DNA of 64,000 nt from Nansenia antarctica (GCA_963989245.1 OZ022339.1:18723662-18787661), one strand, 5' to 3'. Shown: positions 49,101-55,992, counted from the stretch's first letter. Made by a program: numbers and translations. The notes: generated from the sequence alone by a model not told the origin.

Positions 49101-50909
49101 TCTCCACAACCCCCTTCCTCTCATGTTAAATTGCTTACTTTTACCACCTTAGACTCCTGGCCAAGACAAAGGCCTAGCTCTCCCAGAAGAACCTGGAGAC
49201 GGTGATACACGCCTTTGTCACCACTCGCCTCGATTCTTGTAATGCACTTTACGCGGGGATTGACCAGTCCCTGCTCCGCCGCCTATACAACTGTCCAAAA
49301 CGTGGCTGCGCGCCTCCTTACGAGGACTAAGAAGTACGAGCACATCAGCCCAGTTCTGTCCTCGCTCCACTGGCTGCCTGTGCGTTTCCGCATCGATTTT
49401 AAATTATCCTTCACCGTTTTTAAAGCACTCAATGGAATGGTCCCTCTCTACCTCTCTGAGCTTCTGCACTGCCACACCCCCTCCAGATCTCTCAGGTCAG
49501 CAGATCAGCTACTGCTGGTGGTGCCACTCAGACCCTGGAGGTTTTTAAATCCCTCCTAAAAACCCACCTGTTCTCCCTGGCCTTCCCCCCCACTTAGCCA
49601 TTGTTAGGTCCCTGGCTTTTATTGTTTTATTGTTTTAGTCCTTTTATCTTCTCTCCTTTTAATTGTTATCATATCTTGTATTGTGTTGCATTTTATTTAG
49701 CCCTGCCTGTGAAGAACTTTGGTTCAGCTGCTGCTGCATGTAAATGTGCAACATAAATAAAGTTGACTTGACTTGACACTATCTTTTTTATATGCAGCCA
49801 TTTGATCTGTCTTAATGTGCTTGGCTTCTGCATTATCACAACCTGCAGCTTCAAATCAAACAAACCCTTATCGGGTCTAAAACAGTAGCAAACACTTGAG
49901 TAGTTCCAGTATTACGAAAAAAAAAGAAAAAAAAGGGGGAAACTGGCAGTTACTGTCTGTTGTATTACACCATAAAGGGAAATACAAGTTCACAAGTTCA
50001 GCACAGGAATTTACACTGTATAAAATAACTCACTTGAAAATGCACGTTGAGTATACGCCTTGTTCTAGCTGAAACCTTGGCAGACATTCAGTATGAACCG
50101 TTAAGGGGTCATAACCATCTGGGGCTATAACCTGTTCAACTATTATCCTGTTATCCAGTTATCCTGTGCCTTTAATCAGAACTAAAAAGGCTTAGGGCAT
50201 TATTTCAGCTTTGTATAATTACAGATAACAGCCCATAAAATCACTCTTTTTAGCTTCAATGGCTGCAGGCACAACTGAAATGCCCATGTTTACCCTTGTG
50301 CAGTCAACCGATCAAATGTCATGTTTTTGGTTTGGTGGCAGCAGAAATGTATACAAAACAAGTAGTGCCCTTGCATTATTGGGTTATCAACAGAGCCATG
50401 AGATCTTGTGACATGCACAAAGCATTAAGGTTAATAACTCTAAAAACTACAGGCTGACACAACCGTTATGCTTGTACAGTGTTTGCTGATATGATTTGAC
50501 CCAATGCTACTGTCAATAAGGGCTACGAATCTGAAGAAGAAACACAGTCAAATGGATCCATATATGTAACAGGGCATGGTTCCAGATTATGAAAGGGTAG
50601 ATTGTAAGCTTTAAAATGATGTGTCATACATTGAAATCTGAAACAAGTTGAAGAAGTCATGGATATTTGAATGTTGATACCCCCTGAACCACTGTACTGA
50701 GATATCCAGCCTCAAAACTTAAGAGACGTTTTTCACAGAGGTAATGGGTGGGAACAATAGCTGGTTAACTCCACACTAATCACTCCCTCAAGACAACCAC
50801 ACCCTCAAGACAACCACTTCCCCATTACACTACCTGTCATTACCTACCTGTCATCTGTCAGTGGGGTTGTCAGCTAACCAAAATTGCAGGGCTGACACAT
50901 AAATAGCTA

Positions 50910-50948
<39 letters not shown>

Positions 50949-51649
50949 TCAAGATTCATTATTTTTTATTGCCATGAGTGCCAAAAGTTTATAACATCCC
51001 ATTACAAGTACAAGAGAGTCAAATTCATGGCAATGGAAAACATTTGGCAAGATACAATTGAGCAATACAATAATAGAATGGTAAAAAATAATAATGTTGT
51101 CCGTGTGCACATGCATTTATCATTATAGTCCATAAAGCATCTAGTGGGACTTCGGCGTAGTTCCTTCCCATCCCATCTGGGCATCAAAGCTGTAATTAAA
51201 AAAGAAGACTACATTTAAAATGATTGCCCACTGTTACCAACACCACTTTTACGAAATAGCCTACTACTATCTTCATAAAATAGAATTTCTTATACAATGA
51301 CATTGACAAATACCTGAAGTGCTGGTGACTCTCATCAAGGTGTCATCTCTCAGAACCTCTCACCTCCTCATTCTGTAACACACATTTCAGGTCAGAGGTG
51401 TGGACACACTGCTAGTGTAGGTTTTCCATAGACTCAGTGTACTGTACTTGTACTGAAGTAGGCTAGTGAAATCACTTCAATTCACAGTATTATTCTACAG
51501 CAAATCTACATTAGATAGAATTAATCATTATTTTTGATTCCACATAACATTACCGTTCATTACAAAAGCATTTACTTTTTCTATAATCTATTATATCTCT
51601 AACAAAGCTAGCTAGCTAGCTAACAAGCTAACACTTGTTTGGCTAGCTG

Positions 51650-51705
<56 letters not shown>

Positions 51706-54700
51706 AAATGGTGCATGAAACATACTGTACAGTATGTTGCATGTTTAGTAGGTCTGCAACAAATGTATTTATTCATTATGTTTTATCTTTGACAACGTAT
51801 TTCTTCCTCCCACCATCTCATTAGTTTTGGAGAGGGGTGGCATAATTGTGGTGAGCAGTTTCAGTGGTCTGATAACTGATGCTAACAACGGGGCTATCTA
51901 CCTTACTCACAAAACAACAAATAACTGTTTGGCTATCCTATGTAAACAACACAAAATCCTAGTATACAACACATGTAACTCACTAAAACTTACCCAAGAA
52001 CACAGCAGAAAGTCTGTCTGCAGACGACTGTCCCATGAAAGTGAAGTGGAGATCAATGTCTGAAATTCTGCTGTCTTCTTCGTCATCGTCAGATTCGGAG
52101 TTCGGAGTTCCCGTTCGGAGTTCCCATTATGTATAGTCCAATATGAAGGAGTTCATTAATTGCCCACTGTCGATATTTCTACCGGCTTCAGAAATTCTGT
52201 TTATAGGTGTTAGCTAGAGCATCCCGCATCCATCTTGTAAATTTGTCAACAGGTCCAGACGCACATGGACATGGCTACTTAAATACAGCTGGAGTGGGCG
52301 TGGCTACACACACTGCCACACTAATACGAATAATACCCCCCACCCGACTTTGCTAACTAAATGTAGGTATTTAGTGAATGTAAAACTGTTGGATATGATA
52401 TCGAGTGGGTTCTTCATCGCTTCGTTTGTCGTCCTATGCCAAAAACCGGAAAACAATTTTTTTCACAACAAGACTTGTTTGGCTCGATTGCGAGCTTTGA
52501 CAATTGCCGAGATGCGGACCTTTTAATGAAACCCTGTCACATATGTGACAGCAGCTGGTGCAACAAGTCGCCGACCAATCAAAATGTTCAGACTTTTATT
52601 CTGAAAAATGTAAATAAATGTAAACATTAGTCAAGCCAAAACACCAATCCCCTCTACTACCTAGCTAACTAGAACACTACTTTACATTGTTAGCAGGCTC
52701 ACAAAACAAGCTGTGTTAGTTGACTAGCGGGTGTGTCATTGATTTTCAACAACGCTGAAAAGTGTTTAAATTTTTCTGAATAAAAGTCTGAACATTAAAT
52801 CTGCTGTAGACTTGTTCCCGGTTTCACCAGCTGCTGTCACATATGAGCCACAGAGCTGCTGTCACATATGAGCCACAGAGCTGCTGTCACATATGAGCCA
52901 TAGAGCGTCTGTCACATATGAGCCACAGAGCTGCTGTCACATATGAGCCACAGAGCGTCTGTCACATATGAGCCATAGAGCTGCTGTCACATATGAGCCA
53001 CAGAGCTGCTGTCACATATGAGCCACAGAGCGTCTGTCACATATGAGCCACAGAGCGTCTGTCACATATGAGCCACAGAGAGTCTGTCACATATGAGCCA
53101 CAGAGAGTCTGTCACATATGAGCCACAGAGCGTCTGTCACATATGAGCCACAGAGAGTCTGTCACATATGAGCCACAGAGAGTCTGTCACATATGAGCCA
53201 CAGAGAGTCTGTCACATATGAGCCACAGAGCTGCTGTCACAGAGAGTATGTGGCCCAGGATGACTTACCATCCTGGATCCTCCCTGCCAGGGCTTCTGAG
53301 CTGAACCCGGCAAACACCACTGTGTGCACGGCACCAATACGGGCACACGCAAGCATGGCAGCTACCCCCAGGGGCGAGACGGGCATGTAGATGGCCACCC
53401 GATCCCCTTTTTGGACCCCATGTCTCTTCAAGGTGTTGGCTAGGCGGCATGTTGTTTCAAGAAGCTCCCTGTTGGACAGTTTCAGAATGACAGAATGAAT
53501 GACTTTCAGATCGGAACAGAGTTCAGGATGTGAGTTATTATGAGTAGGTCTACTGTAATACGTGAATTGAAGGGGTTCATCTTTTGTGGTTCATTTTATG
53601 TGAGTCTTTTGTTGTGAGGGTATGGTCTTTGGGCTCTCTTTGTTACTTGAAACACCAGGGCATGCAAGCTACTGTATCCTAGCTTTCGTTAGGATGTTGT
53701 TTGATGAATGTTAAGAATAGCCCACCGCTTCCTGTTTACAGAAAGCAACTGTATAACGGAGATTTGGAGATCTTGTAACAGCCCACTAACAACACATTCT
53801 TTTGAAAAGTACACCACTTCCCTACCTCTACTTTATGATTTAATGTCGTCTCGAAATAAATTGAATGCCATGCTAATAATGTATCACTTACCTATATGTG
53901 ATCTTCACCTCTGTCCCAGGTTCATCCCTCTCCCAGATGAGTGCAACCCTGTCAGGATGTTTGGCAACATGTACATCCAGACAGTTCACTGCCAACCAAA
54001 TGTAGGAAGTTGTTTATTGCCCAATAGGCAGAATTGGCCATCTTTAAAATGTATAAATGCAAGTACATATACTACAGTTGGTAACCCTATGATAACCTGA
54101 CCCAGATCTAGGGGAGACTGTTTTTTTTTGCAATGTAAAATTGTAAATTCTTTGATTGGGCCTTTATGGTGTAAAAGTGGATTGATTACAATTGCAAGCC
54201 CTCACAAAAAAACACAGGAATGGTTGATTTTGCATTAAATGATGGATCACAGAGTTGATAAATCACATGTTACATGTGTCCCCGGTTTCCCCTACTGTAC
54301 ACACAAAAACAAAGTAAAAGTCAACTTAATGGTAAACAAAAAAGAAAAAAGAATCCACGCACTTCGGGTCTCTATGCAGGAGGCATTATACAGTTATACA
54401 ATGGGGTGTGCACTGTGCATACATTAATGATAATAGCCTACTGTATGTGGTTGGTAACTCTTACCAGAAACGTTCAGTTGTCCCCCCAGAAACCAGTTGA
54501 TTCTTCCGCTTGTAATATCGCAATCGCTCACTCGATCAAATGGTTTACTCCATGTCAGCCTCTCTTCAGCTATTGATCCCCAAAACGTTTCTGGGTCTTG
54601 CACTGACAATTCGTACAACTCTTTGTATGATCGGTCAGCAAGATATGAGCTCAAGTGTGTGTTTCTATCGCCGATGCTGGAGAGAGCTCGCCTCTGATGC

Positions 54701-54810
54701 TGAGCAGGTTTCAGAGACGTAACTATGCTCTTTCGATTACTGCTATTCTTTAAAAATCCACTGACTCTCATGAGTACATGTATGACATTTCTAGTTTTAG
54801 GTGCAGCCAT
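21268..54810 (-). CDS. acss1: Acetyl-CoA synthetase, mitochondrial (ACSS1), complete, 14 exons
   Basis: Ligates acetate to CoA through an acetyl-AMP intermediate in the mitochondrial matrix. Exons are 54810-54465, 53988-53892, 53468-53269, 47978-47803, 46016-45864, 34693-34546, 33349-33212, 32849-32757, 31740-31628, 30564-30438, 29890-29763, 29612-29549, 21791-21670 and 21453-21268. They total 2091 nt, 696 residues plus stop, with every junction in phase. The first 47 residues contain no acidic residue and many R/K/S, fitting a mitochondrial presequence. Landmarks: RVAIYMPVSPLGVAAMLACA; P-loop YTSGSTGKPKG at about 297-307; DIGWVTGHSYVVYGPL; DTWWQTETGG at about 445-454; YFTGDGA with Asp537; GRMDDVMNISGHR; and PKTRSGKIMRR with the catalytic Lys647. 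Length matches the roughly 690-residue mammalian protein. Introns 4, 5 and 12 are enlarged by transposons. Confidence 0.97.
21886..21972. repeat. (AAT)n microsatellite
   Basis: About 28 AAT-type units with a few AGT/GAT interruptions lie about 95 bp upstream of the acss1 exon 13 acceptor. Confidence 0.9.
22147..22562 (+). mobile_element. 3' end of a LINE with C-terminal coding remnant
   Basis: A short plus-strand frame gives TAESLPIFRRRLKTHLFRL, the terminal segment of fish LINE ORF2 proteins. The 3' UTR shared with 6755-6942 follows, ending in TAAGTCGCTTTGGAATAAGG. It lies in acss1 intron 12. Confidence 0.75.
23074..23345 (+). repeat. tRNA-derived SINE with (ACTT)n tail
   Basis: A-box-like AGCTCAGTGGCC and B-box-like GTGTTCGATCCCC are spaced as in a tRNA. 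The tail is ACTTACTTACTT at about 23330-23341. Confidence 0.8.
23362..23457. repeat. Left part of a MITE split by a gypsy insertion
   Basis: Matches the interior of the complete copy at 29976-30243 (TTAGTTAGTAATTAATAAAA, GGTTCCATCTCACAAAACAT, TTTGACGC). The right part resumes at 29434 after the LTR element. Confidence 0.85.
23458..23754 (-). repeat. 3' LTR of gypsy element 1
   Basis: Same 297-bp sequence as 29133-29429. It contains an internal 61-bp tandem duplication (ACTGTTTAATCAAAATAACA start word twice, at about 23505 and 23566). Confidence 0.95.
23776..26273 (-). CDS. gypsy 1 pol, distal part: RT C-half, RNase H, integrase
   Basis: Open from the hAT boundary at 26273 to the stop at 23776. 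In order: RT palm with DLVRGYHQV and the YLDD catalytic box (VYLDDILVAS); thumb; RNase H with LTTDASDFAVGAVYEQ and DRELLGLWLAVRHF; integrase zinc domain HGLSHPGRK followed by a C-I-A-R block; catalytic core with NVDLVGPLPPSHGYTYLF, SSDRGSQFTSELWAAV and NGLCERFHRSMKAAL (D, D, E). A proline- and arginine-rich tail follows. The second zinc Cys of the integrase N-terminal domain is replaced by Arg (CIAR where CxxC is expected), which would weaken zinc binding. The 5' part of RT lies beyond the hAT insert at 27582-28400. Confidence 0.93.
26274..27581. mobile_element. Non-autonomous hAT element inserted in gypsy 1 RT
   Basis: A 1308-bp insert with ends TAGGGATGGACGG and CCGTCCATCCCTA, flanked by the perfect 8-bp duplication GTAGCGGT (26266-26273 and 27582-27589). 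An 8-bp duplication is characteristic of hAT transposons. Both ends carry further CGGTTTTTCGGTT-type repeats next to poly-T tracts. No transposase reading frame is present. An ATCAATCAATCAATCAAACT retroposon tail at about 26718 lies within. Confidence 0.92.
27582..28400 (-). CDS. gypsy 1 pol, proximal part: protease and RT N-half
   Basis: Overlaps gag in the -1 frame. The protease has FLCDTGAQWSIIP with the catalytic D-T-G, then LGADFL. RT begins with VGIVRRSSSPWASPLHIVPK and DGGWRPCGDYRRLN. The frame is cut at the hAT insertion; inside the transposon it meets a stop almost at once. It is expected to be expressed only as a gag-pol frameshift product. Confidence 0.9.
28298..28331 (-). promoter_or_regulatory. 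gypsy 1 -1 frameshift signal
   Basis: On the minus strand, 28331-28325 is GGGAAAC, read in gag phase as xxG GGA AAC. Four bases later a GGGCC/GGCCC stem (28320-28316 with 28302-28298, 13-nt loop) can form. Slipping back one base enters the pol frame exactly. Confidence 0.8.
28304..29098 (-). CDS. gypsy 1 gag
   Basis: A 264-residue open frame just downstream of the primer-binding site. It begins MCTKTSERTLQSCKMSGRGR; the second Met may be the real start. The capsid-like region includes LPEFWDSTPAAWFAIVEAHF and YERLKALLLETFELSTAERV. The C-terminal CFYHATFGAKAKRCRSPC replaces a classic CCHC knuckle. The in-frame GGGAAAC heptamer lies six codons before the stop. Confidence 0.88.
   Translation of the reverse strand: MCTKTSERTLQSCKMSGRGRRSNQRQPSPPPVRVTRGAHTPTLKLPEFWDSTPAAWFAIVEAHFNKSDIDDDDDRYNHAVAMLGSSTAARVVGFLSAPPTTNKYERLKALLLETFELSTAERVRRLFAMSDLGDERPSARMERMLNLLGTEDPMILFTELFMRTLPAQVRMALANTAIMEPRALAREADRFVLAMPQRSPDLLAPAAAPPPDRRRRAKDDARPSGQQGNAAGHCFYHATFGAKAKRCRSPCTFGPTGNGGAGTQ
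29116..29131 (-). other. gypsy 1 primer-binding site (tRNA-Trp type)
   Basis: Minus-strand TGGTGACCCCGACGTG, 16 nt complementary to the CCA end of animal tRNA-Trp as remembered, one base from the 5' LTR. Confidence 0.8.
29133..29429 (-). repeat. 5' LTR of gypsy element 1
   Basis: 297 bp, TGTAGTG...CACTACA, identical to 23458-23754 as read, with the same internal 61-bp duplication. Confidence 0.95.
29430..29490. repeat. Right part of the MITE split by gypsy 1
   Basis: Begins with the duplicated ACGC, continues CTCAATATCTCTGAACTGCC and ends in the MITE terminus AAGCTCACGA. Confidence 0.85.
29976..30243. mobile_element. Complete palindromic MITE (268 bp)
   Basis: The left end CAATTCGTGAGCTTAGAATT is mirrored by the right end AATTTTAAGCTCACGAATTG. 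The inner arms GGTTCTATCTCC and GGAGATAGAACC also pair. Other copies are at 63194-63456 and the split copy at 23362/29490. This copy lies in acss1 intron 10. Confidence 0.88.
31076..31216. repeat. 13-bp tandem repeat
   Basis: About ten units of AACATCTAGTCTA with AAAGATCTAGTCTA variants, in acss1 intron 9. Confidence 0.88.
31589..31622. repeat. (ATT)n beside acss1 exon 9 donor
   Basis: About 11 ATT units, starting six bases into the intron after exon 9 (donor at 31627). Confidence 0.9.
31750..31820 (+). repeat. G-rich GGGAGGGTGG tract
   Basis: Repeated GGGAGG/GGGTGG words directly upstream, in gene sense, of the acss1 exon 9 acceptor. On the sense strand this is a C/T-rich tract serving as an extended pyrimidine tract; the other strand has G-quadruplex potential. 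Confidence 0.75.
31908..32036. repeat. (TG)n microsatellite
   Basis: Two TG blocks, about 48 and 58 bp, separated by CAAGTGCGTGTGCGCG. Located in acss1 intron 8. Confidence 0.95.
32185..32282. repeat. Short tandem repeat, about 30 bp unit
   Basis: GGGGAGTAGGGAGTAAGTGT followed by GTTT, repeated about three times with small differences. Confidence 0.7.
34222..34495 (-). repeat. tRNA-derived SINE (minus copy)
   Basis: Reverse copy of the SINE at 14029-14237, more complete at its 5' end. In minus sense it shows the A-box-like TGGCTCAGGAGGTAGAGTTG. It lies in acss1 intron 6. Confidence 0.78.
34842..34892. repeat. (TG)n/(CG)n microsatellite
   Basis: GTGTGTGTGCGTGCGTGCGT array in acss1 intron 5. 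Confidence 0.85.
34900..36111. other. acss1 intron 5, left of gypsy 2
   Basis: Contains a retroposon tail (AAGTGCTATACAAATAAAAG at about 35650), a direct duplication of about 39 bp containing GATGACATGGTGTATTTCTA near 35780 and 35815, and a hairpin ACAGGGTGACC...TGTCACCCTGT at about 35907-35931. No gene. Confidence 0.5.
36112..36767 (-). repeat. 3' LTR of gypsy element 2
   Basis: TGTAACG...TGTTACA. Contains an internal 52-bp duplication (36163-36214 and 36349-36400) and a repeated CCATTGAGGTGGCGGCCATG at about 36213 and 36579. Confidence 0.95.
37108..41970 (-). CDS. gypsy 2 pol polyprotein
   Basis: About 1620 codons open; expressed by frameshift from gag, so the first in-frame codon is not a real start. 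Order: aspartic protease with AMLDSGSMACTM at about residues 86-96; RT with PFRRVPPSQYQKLRQVL, DLRICTDFRWLNKRTL, STMDLTSGFYNMPL and the YLDD box (LVYLDDLLVY); RNase H with LSTDASLDGIGAVLSQ; integrase zinc domain HDHAGHQGQ plus C-Q-R-C; and catalytic core with VCIDFW, HSDQGASFES and GNGSVERFNRTLG (D, D, E). The tail (about 300 residues) is rich in S, T, E and D, with no chromodomain seen. All catalytic residues I can check are present and there is no internal stop. The clade within Ty3/gypsy is not assigned. Confidence 0.95.
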   Translation of the reverse strand: MSHQVVPSTSASGKLGGLYSEGESIGRQVNSHCEDESSAETVYIALKSSSDNSEDIVYQNTHTISGSDSLFYTPVTVGNTVTLNAMLDSGSMACTMSKTAEGKLREVGVATEHNQFSSNVVLVGCGGRRVKPESAFNVEMEVYGCRIMVPTLVVEGQHDELILGTNVIKYILRQYKQCDGYWKAVSTPCPAGDPESEQFLSMLAGLNRWRGDVIPDKIGTVRCNSAVCLEPGREYLMWGKLPKSTIVSPGSAVMTEPTSCRSAPRGVLVARVVTPLWGDGWVPLKLINSSDRPVLVRRNAKLADVFSCIALEDMDETGPAEVPLLSCCQVTPSSENAARTVDEELKYMGLSGLDIHSCDVSEQCRSKMADLVVRYKDIFSRHHLDCGEAKGFIHRIHLSDHRPFRLPFRRVPPSQYQKLRQVLSEMEEKDIIRKSTSEYASPLVLVWKKNGDLRICTDFRWLNKRTLKDAHPLPHQADCLAALGGNSLFSTMDLTSGFYNMPLHEDDRKYSAFTTPMGLYEYNRLPQGLCNSPGSFMRMMTSIFGDQNYLSLLVYLDDLLVYAPDERTALERLEMVFSRLRGHNLKLAPKKCFFLRKSVKFLGHIINDNGVLTDPSKVESIAKMTSADLMEADGVTPSQKRIRSFLGMINYYQHFVPSFSAIAKPLFSLLTGQKRKGKVKQSKQRSQSRKLKVTDWTPETEQAFQKLKTALVETAVLAHPDFSRPFMLSTDASLDGIGAVLSQIQEGEDRARPIAFASKSLSQSQRNYPAHRLEFLALKWSVCDKFSHWLKGHDFTVWTDNNPLTHIMTKPKLDCCEQRWVAKLASYNFDIKYVPGPQNVVADALSRVPFVKQRVSHRLLEEPYKNLLSEVQDVSSASVQDAFRSSNDSGDTPRQAESYAQSVPSPLHVHAQSMEMDEVSVVLQSYDDLWEVGARTRAVAVLHHLPQLVPGGQDSLPAYSEKELRDEQLRDRTLSRVLYYVERHRRPSRRERDKESVTVMRYLKHWEKLVVSNGILYRVSRDQVVKSKRRQYVVPESKKVEVLRGVHDHAGHQGQFRSLGLARQRFFWLNLDRDVRDYVRNCQRCIVSKTVEPAARAPLQSITSTRPLQLVCIDFWSAEDSRNKSVDVLVVTDHFTRMAQAFPCKDQSAKQVARVLWDKFFCVFGFPERIHSDQGASFESQLVSELLRVSGVRKSHTTPYHPMGNGSVERFNRTLGNMIRALEPEAKINWPRRLQTLTFMYNSTAHESTGYAPFYLMFGRTPRLPVDILFRTVLNDPAVVSYDKYVMSLTKDLREAMVIAQEHVIKEQHRHTELYNRRVKGPTIDVGDRVLLANKRERGKRKVADRWESTVYTVVDRNSETHTYRIQDTVTGREKVVHRNLLLLVNFLPVYDTSVISDPVSSLSAVHTSNEPSDMSVSEVEQDSLPGEVSRGTAFESERVDSCPGSEGGEVEDMEYGGRAVRERDVPLTVPEPKDPKGRTLEWVTQLPFPDHSRTEATNTVVSSVSFAPQRVPEQMAEEQMVDQSINSDSRFVVSADDCTDVSGNTNQTDDASDTQRTDTLASVTQCEHPSTVTQVKSKFGRLIKPVDRLIYTMSGQDIIQDTKSNIRAVCRSVFQASHS
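41925..41934 (-). promoter_or_regulatory. gypsy 2 -1 frameshift site
   Basis: Minus strand 41934-41928 is GGGAAAC in gag phase (CAG GGA AAC), immediately followed by the gag stop TAG. A -1 slip avoids the stop and continues in pol. A GGGAG/CTCCC pairing is possible further downstream, but its spacing is longer than usual. Confidence 0.8.
41925..43451 (-). CDS. gypsy 2 gag
   Basis: 508 residues from MAQRPGFNDEIFASP. The middle region (about 170-330) is capsid-like, with WIDMSKAYLRKQKCPMHEQA and DYWLRINKAADVA. A Gln/Ser/Pro-rich linker follows. The C-terminal nucleocapsid has CRVCDDSRHTTISHC and a CCHC knuckle (CFVCLAPGHTKVEC). The stop TAG directly follows a GGGAAAC heptamer. Confidence 0.93.
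   Translation of the reverse strand: MAQRPGFNDEIFASPVLPMGRGAWGACQSRADSAVIDIDSAVNSREVGCSQLFTDSGRGTGSGQDPGCAAVGQFTGEAPPTSTPSVNDTEALHHLSDMMGQLGAQIGESIVTKLISAGVVHSSSMSSAHLNCTSPPDPVTDPNVVRQEVPCVTVNVTSDREPPMFRGDSSDKCSVQDWIDMSKAYLRKQKCPMHEQAEEILARLMGKAKDVVRVGLRSDQTLDVKQNPDLIYDILLKYFSDVSSCLPLSDFYATLPRPNENPVDYWLRINKAADVAGEGLRRQGRRMENVGEEVARMFVRHCPDSGLSRILECKAIEEWSSRDIQLKIDNYQRELRASGRTGSSVPLKSHATALHTVQSHPEPSIQSVSEQCSTQYPPAPAHSPVYHTQCPPSTLIPSQGHALGQLPYHSSATAVAQNTQQSEDRILARIMERLEQMMGKVQQRDSAPRGGRYQGGAREKACRVCDDSRHTTISHCMSERLCFVCLAPGHTKVECPTRSSRAPQPQGN
43709..43723 (-). other. gypsy 2 primer-binding site (tRNA-His type)
   Basis: Minus strand begins TGGTGCCGTGAC, then A where tRNA-His would give T, then CG. 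One base separates it from the 5' LTR at 43725. Confidence 0.72.
43725..44380 (-). repeat. 5' LTR of gypsy element 2
   Basis: 656 bp, matching 36112-36767 base for base as read except the outermost base (T here, A there). Confidence 0.95.
44530..45850. mobile_element. Head-to-head copies of an unclassified DNA transposon end
   Basis: A perfect palindrome is centred at 44793/44794 (AATTGGGATTGGGCCTT and its complement). Arms stay similar for about 230 bp each way (CCCTATGGCT, GCGCGTTCACGTTTAGGG, TCAATTCATATTTCATCGAG, TTTCAGGACCAGACTAGCTT). A third terminus, GGAATTGGGATTGGCCC, ends near 45846. The right-hand unit (44797-45846) is therefore about 1.05 kb, non-coding, with inverted ends. The left unit is truncated. 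Superfamily not assigned. Confidence 0.7.
46060..46144. repeat. (GA)n at acss1 exon 5 acceptor
   Basis: About 40 GA units; on the gene strand this is a (CT)n tract running into the acceptor at 46017. Confidence 0.95.
46441..46520. repeat. 16-bp AT-rich tandem repeat
   Basis: Four to five TATATGTAATACTTTA-like units. Confidence 0.75.
46574..47619 (+). mobile_element. Tc1-like element with about 240-bp inverted repeats
   Basis: Ends read TATATAAACTCCTCCAAAAA and, on the opposite strand, TATATAAACCCCTCAAAAAA, consistent with a TA target site. Each arm includes ACCAATTGGTATTGTATTTT and ACACGTTTAGCTGTGT-type text. Between the arms is the C-terminal half of a DDE transposase (about 46915-47266): NSILHDDNAHPHRARIITEH and AVSPDLNPIEHLWDQLG, carrying the second and third acidic residues. 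It is broken by a frameshift near 47118. The N-terminal DNA-binding domain is missing. Located in acss1 intron 4. Confidence 0.88.
48470..48925 (+). mobile_element. 3' end of an RTE-like LINE
   Basis: The text around 48545 encodes the FFPTAIRLLNA-style C-terminus common in fish LINEs. The 3' UTR ends CAATAAAGTC and then TTCTGA repeats to about 48913. Located in acss1 intron 3. Confidence 0.65.
49006..49135. repeat. Short palindromic MITE (130 bp)
   Basis: Arms of about 48 bp: AAGCAATTTACCATTC with GGGGGTTGTGGAGACATTTA, mirrored by TAAATGTCTCCACAACCCCC with TTAAATTGCTT. It would fold into a near-perfect hairpin. Confidence 0.85.
49160..49775 (+). mobile_element. 3' half of an L2/Rex-like LINE
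   Basis: A frame around 49215-49520 encodes the post-RT region with RLLTRTKKYEHISPVLSSLH, WLPVRFRIDFK and FKALNGMVPLYLSELL. The sequence before it is shifted by small indels. The 3' end is AATAAAGT followed by TGACT units to about 49777. A decayed fragment in acss1 intron 3. Confidence 0.8.
49800..52430. other. acss1 intron 3, middle
   Basis: No gene recognised. Holds (AAT)n at 50909-50949, a CTAG-rich patch near 51610, and (CA)n at 51652-51704. Confidence 0.6.
52540..52850. repeat. Inverted repeat flanking the 25-bp minisatellite
   Basis: Left arm CACATATGTGACAGCAGCTG ... TGTTCAGACTTTTATTCTGA pairs with right arm TCTGAATAAAAGTCTGAACA ... CAGCTGCTGTCACATATG, with a spacer of about 150 bp. 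It probably is a decayed DNA transposon. Confidence 0.75.
52836..53245. repeat. 25-bp minisatellite, about 16 copies
   Basis: Unit TGTCACATATGAGCCACAGA plus GCTGC, GCGTC or GAGTC. It starts inside the right arm of the inverted repeat and stops 23 bp from the acss1 exon 3 donor end. Confidence 0.95.
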
Positions 54811-55975
54811 ATTCTGCTTCCTTGCTACCAGGTCTTGACCACAGTCAGAGCCCGATCCTTGCCTTGTATGGTGTCCTCAGGTGAAAACAGAAAGCAGAAA
54901 GGGTGGGAACAAGTTACAAAGTTATTACATAAAGGTCATTCACGGCCACATGACAAGTTGGACGCTTCACTGAATTGTATGAGTTGGGTCATTTGGTGCC
55001 TTTTCCGTCCCCAGTACTAAATCATGTTGTATTTTGTCTAAATTTGGACAAATACTAATTCCATTAGGTTTTTCATGTATAGTCAATTGTTATTTATTAT
55101 GAATACAATGATATGGGCTTCTAAGTTGTTGTCTTCTACATTTTAAAAGCTTTGGTTAAAGATGTACATTGGATTTTGCATGGGATTTGGGATGTCCCCA
55201 GTGTTGTTCATTCAACTTCAATCCAAAAAATAACTATTAAAAACATATACATTTCCAAATATGTTATTATTATTTCATTTTCCTGATCAATATCTATTGA
55301 AATCAAATATAGTTTTTATCCTTTTTTTTTTTTTGCATTTTTTTTTTAAAGGTTTTGCTTACAATATTGCTTGTGTTAATGTCCCTTTTAAAAGAAAACC
55401 ATATTTCTCAATCACATCACTCTCATGAGGTGACATCACATCAGTGGAGGGGATTTCAAATGTGGTAAGCTGTGTGATTTTCTACCTCTTTTACCATCTG
55501 ATTTTTATGTTTTTATCCAGTGAGTTTAATGTGGTTGACCATAACGTGTCCACCCTGTTATGCCTAAATATTGAGGAGATCAATCAAATTGAATAATTTC
55601 AAAAAAAGTATTTAGTGCACATTAGATTCCTCATCAAGTATTCATGGTCATTCTAGGCATTATGCTAACACAGGCAGGCTAAAGGCTAACTTTAACTCAA
55701 AATGTCCACCCTGTTAGTGTCCACCCTGTTATGTGTCCACTCTGTTCTGGAGACACTCGCCCTATTCAACTACAGAGGGTATTCTAAATAAAATAAAATG
55801 TAGGTGCCTGAGCTCGACCACTATGTTTTTCAGAAAGCTAGATATGTCCTTTATATAATAGAACATTAAAATATAGATAAATCAACAATTTATTTTTCAC
55901 AAGTTATGAAGTCCAAATGGCACCGTATAAAAAAAATGACCCAGTTGTGTTATTTTAGCTGTTTACCAAACATTA
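54811..55975. other. acss1 upstream region
   Basis: Must hold the acss1 promoter and 5' UTR. I see no TATA box or CpG island. The text at 55530-55745 has three copies of GTCCACCCTGTTA-like words. Confidence 0.4.
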
Positions 55976-55984
55976 CAGTTGTAT

Positions 55985-55992
55985 ATATATAT

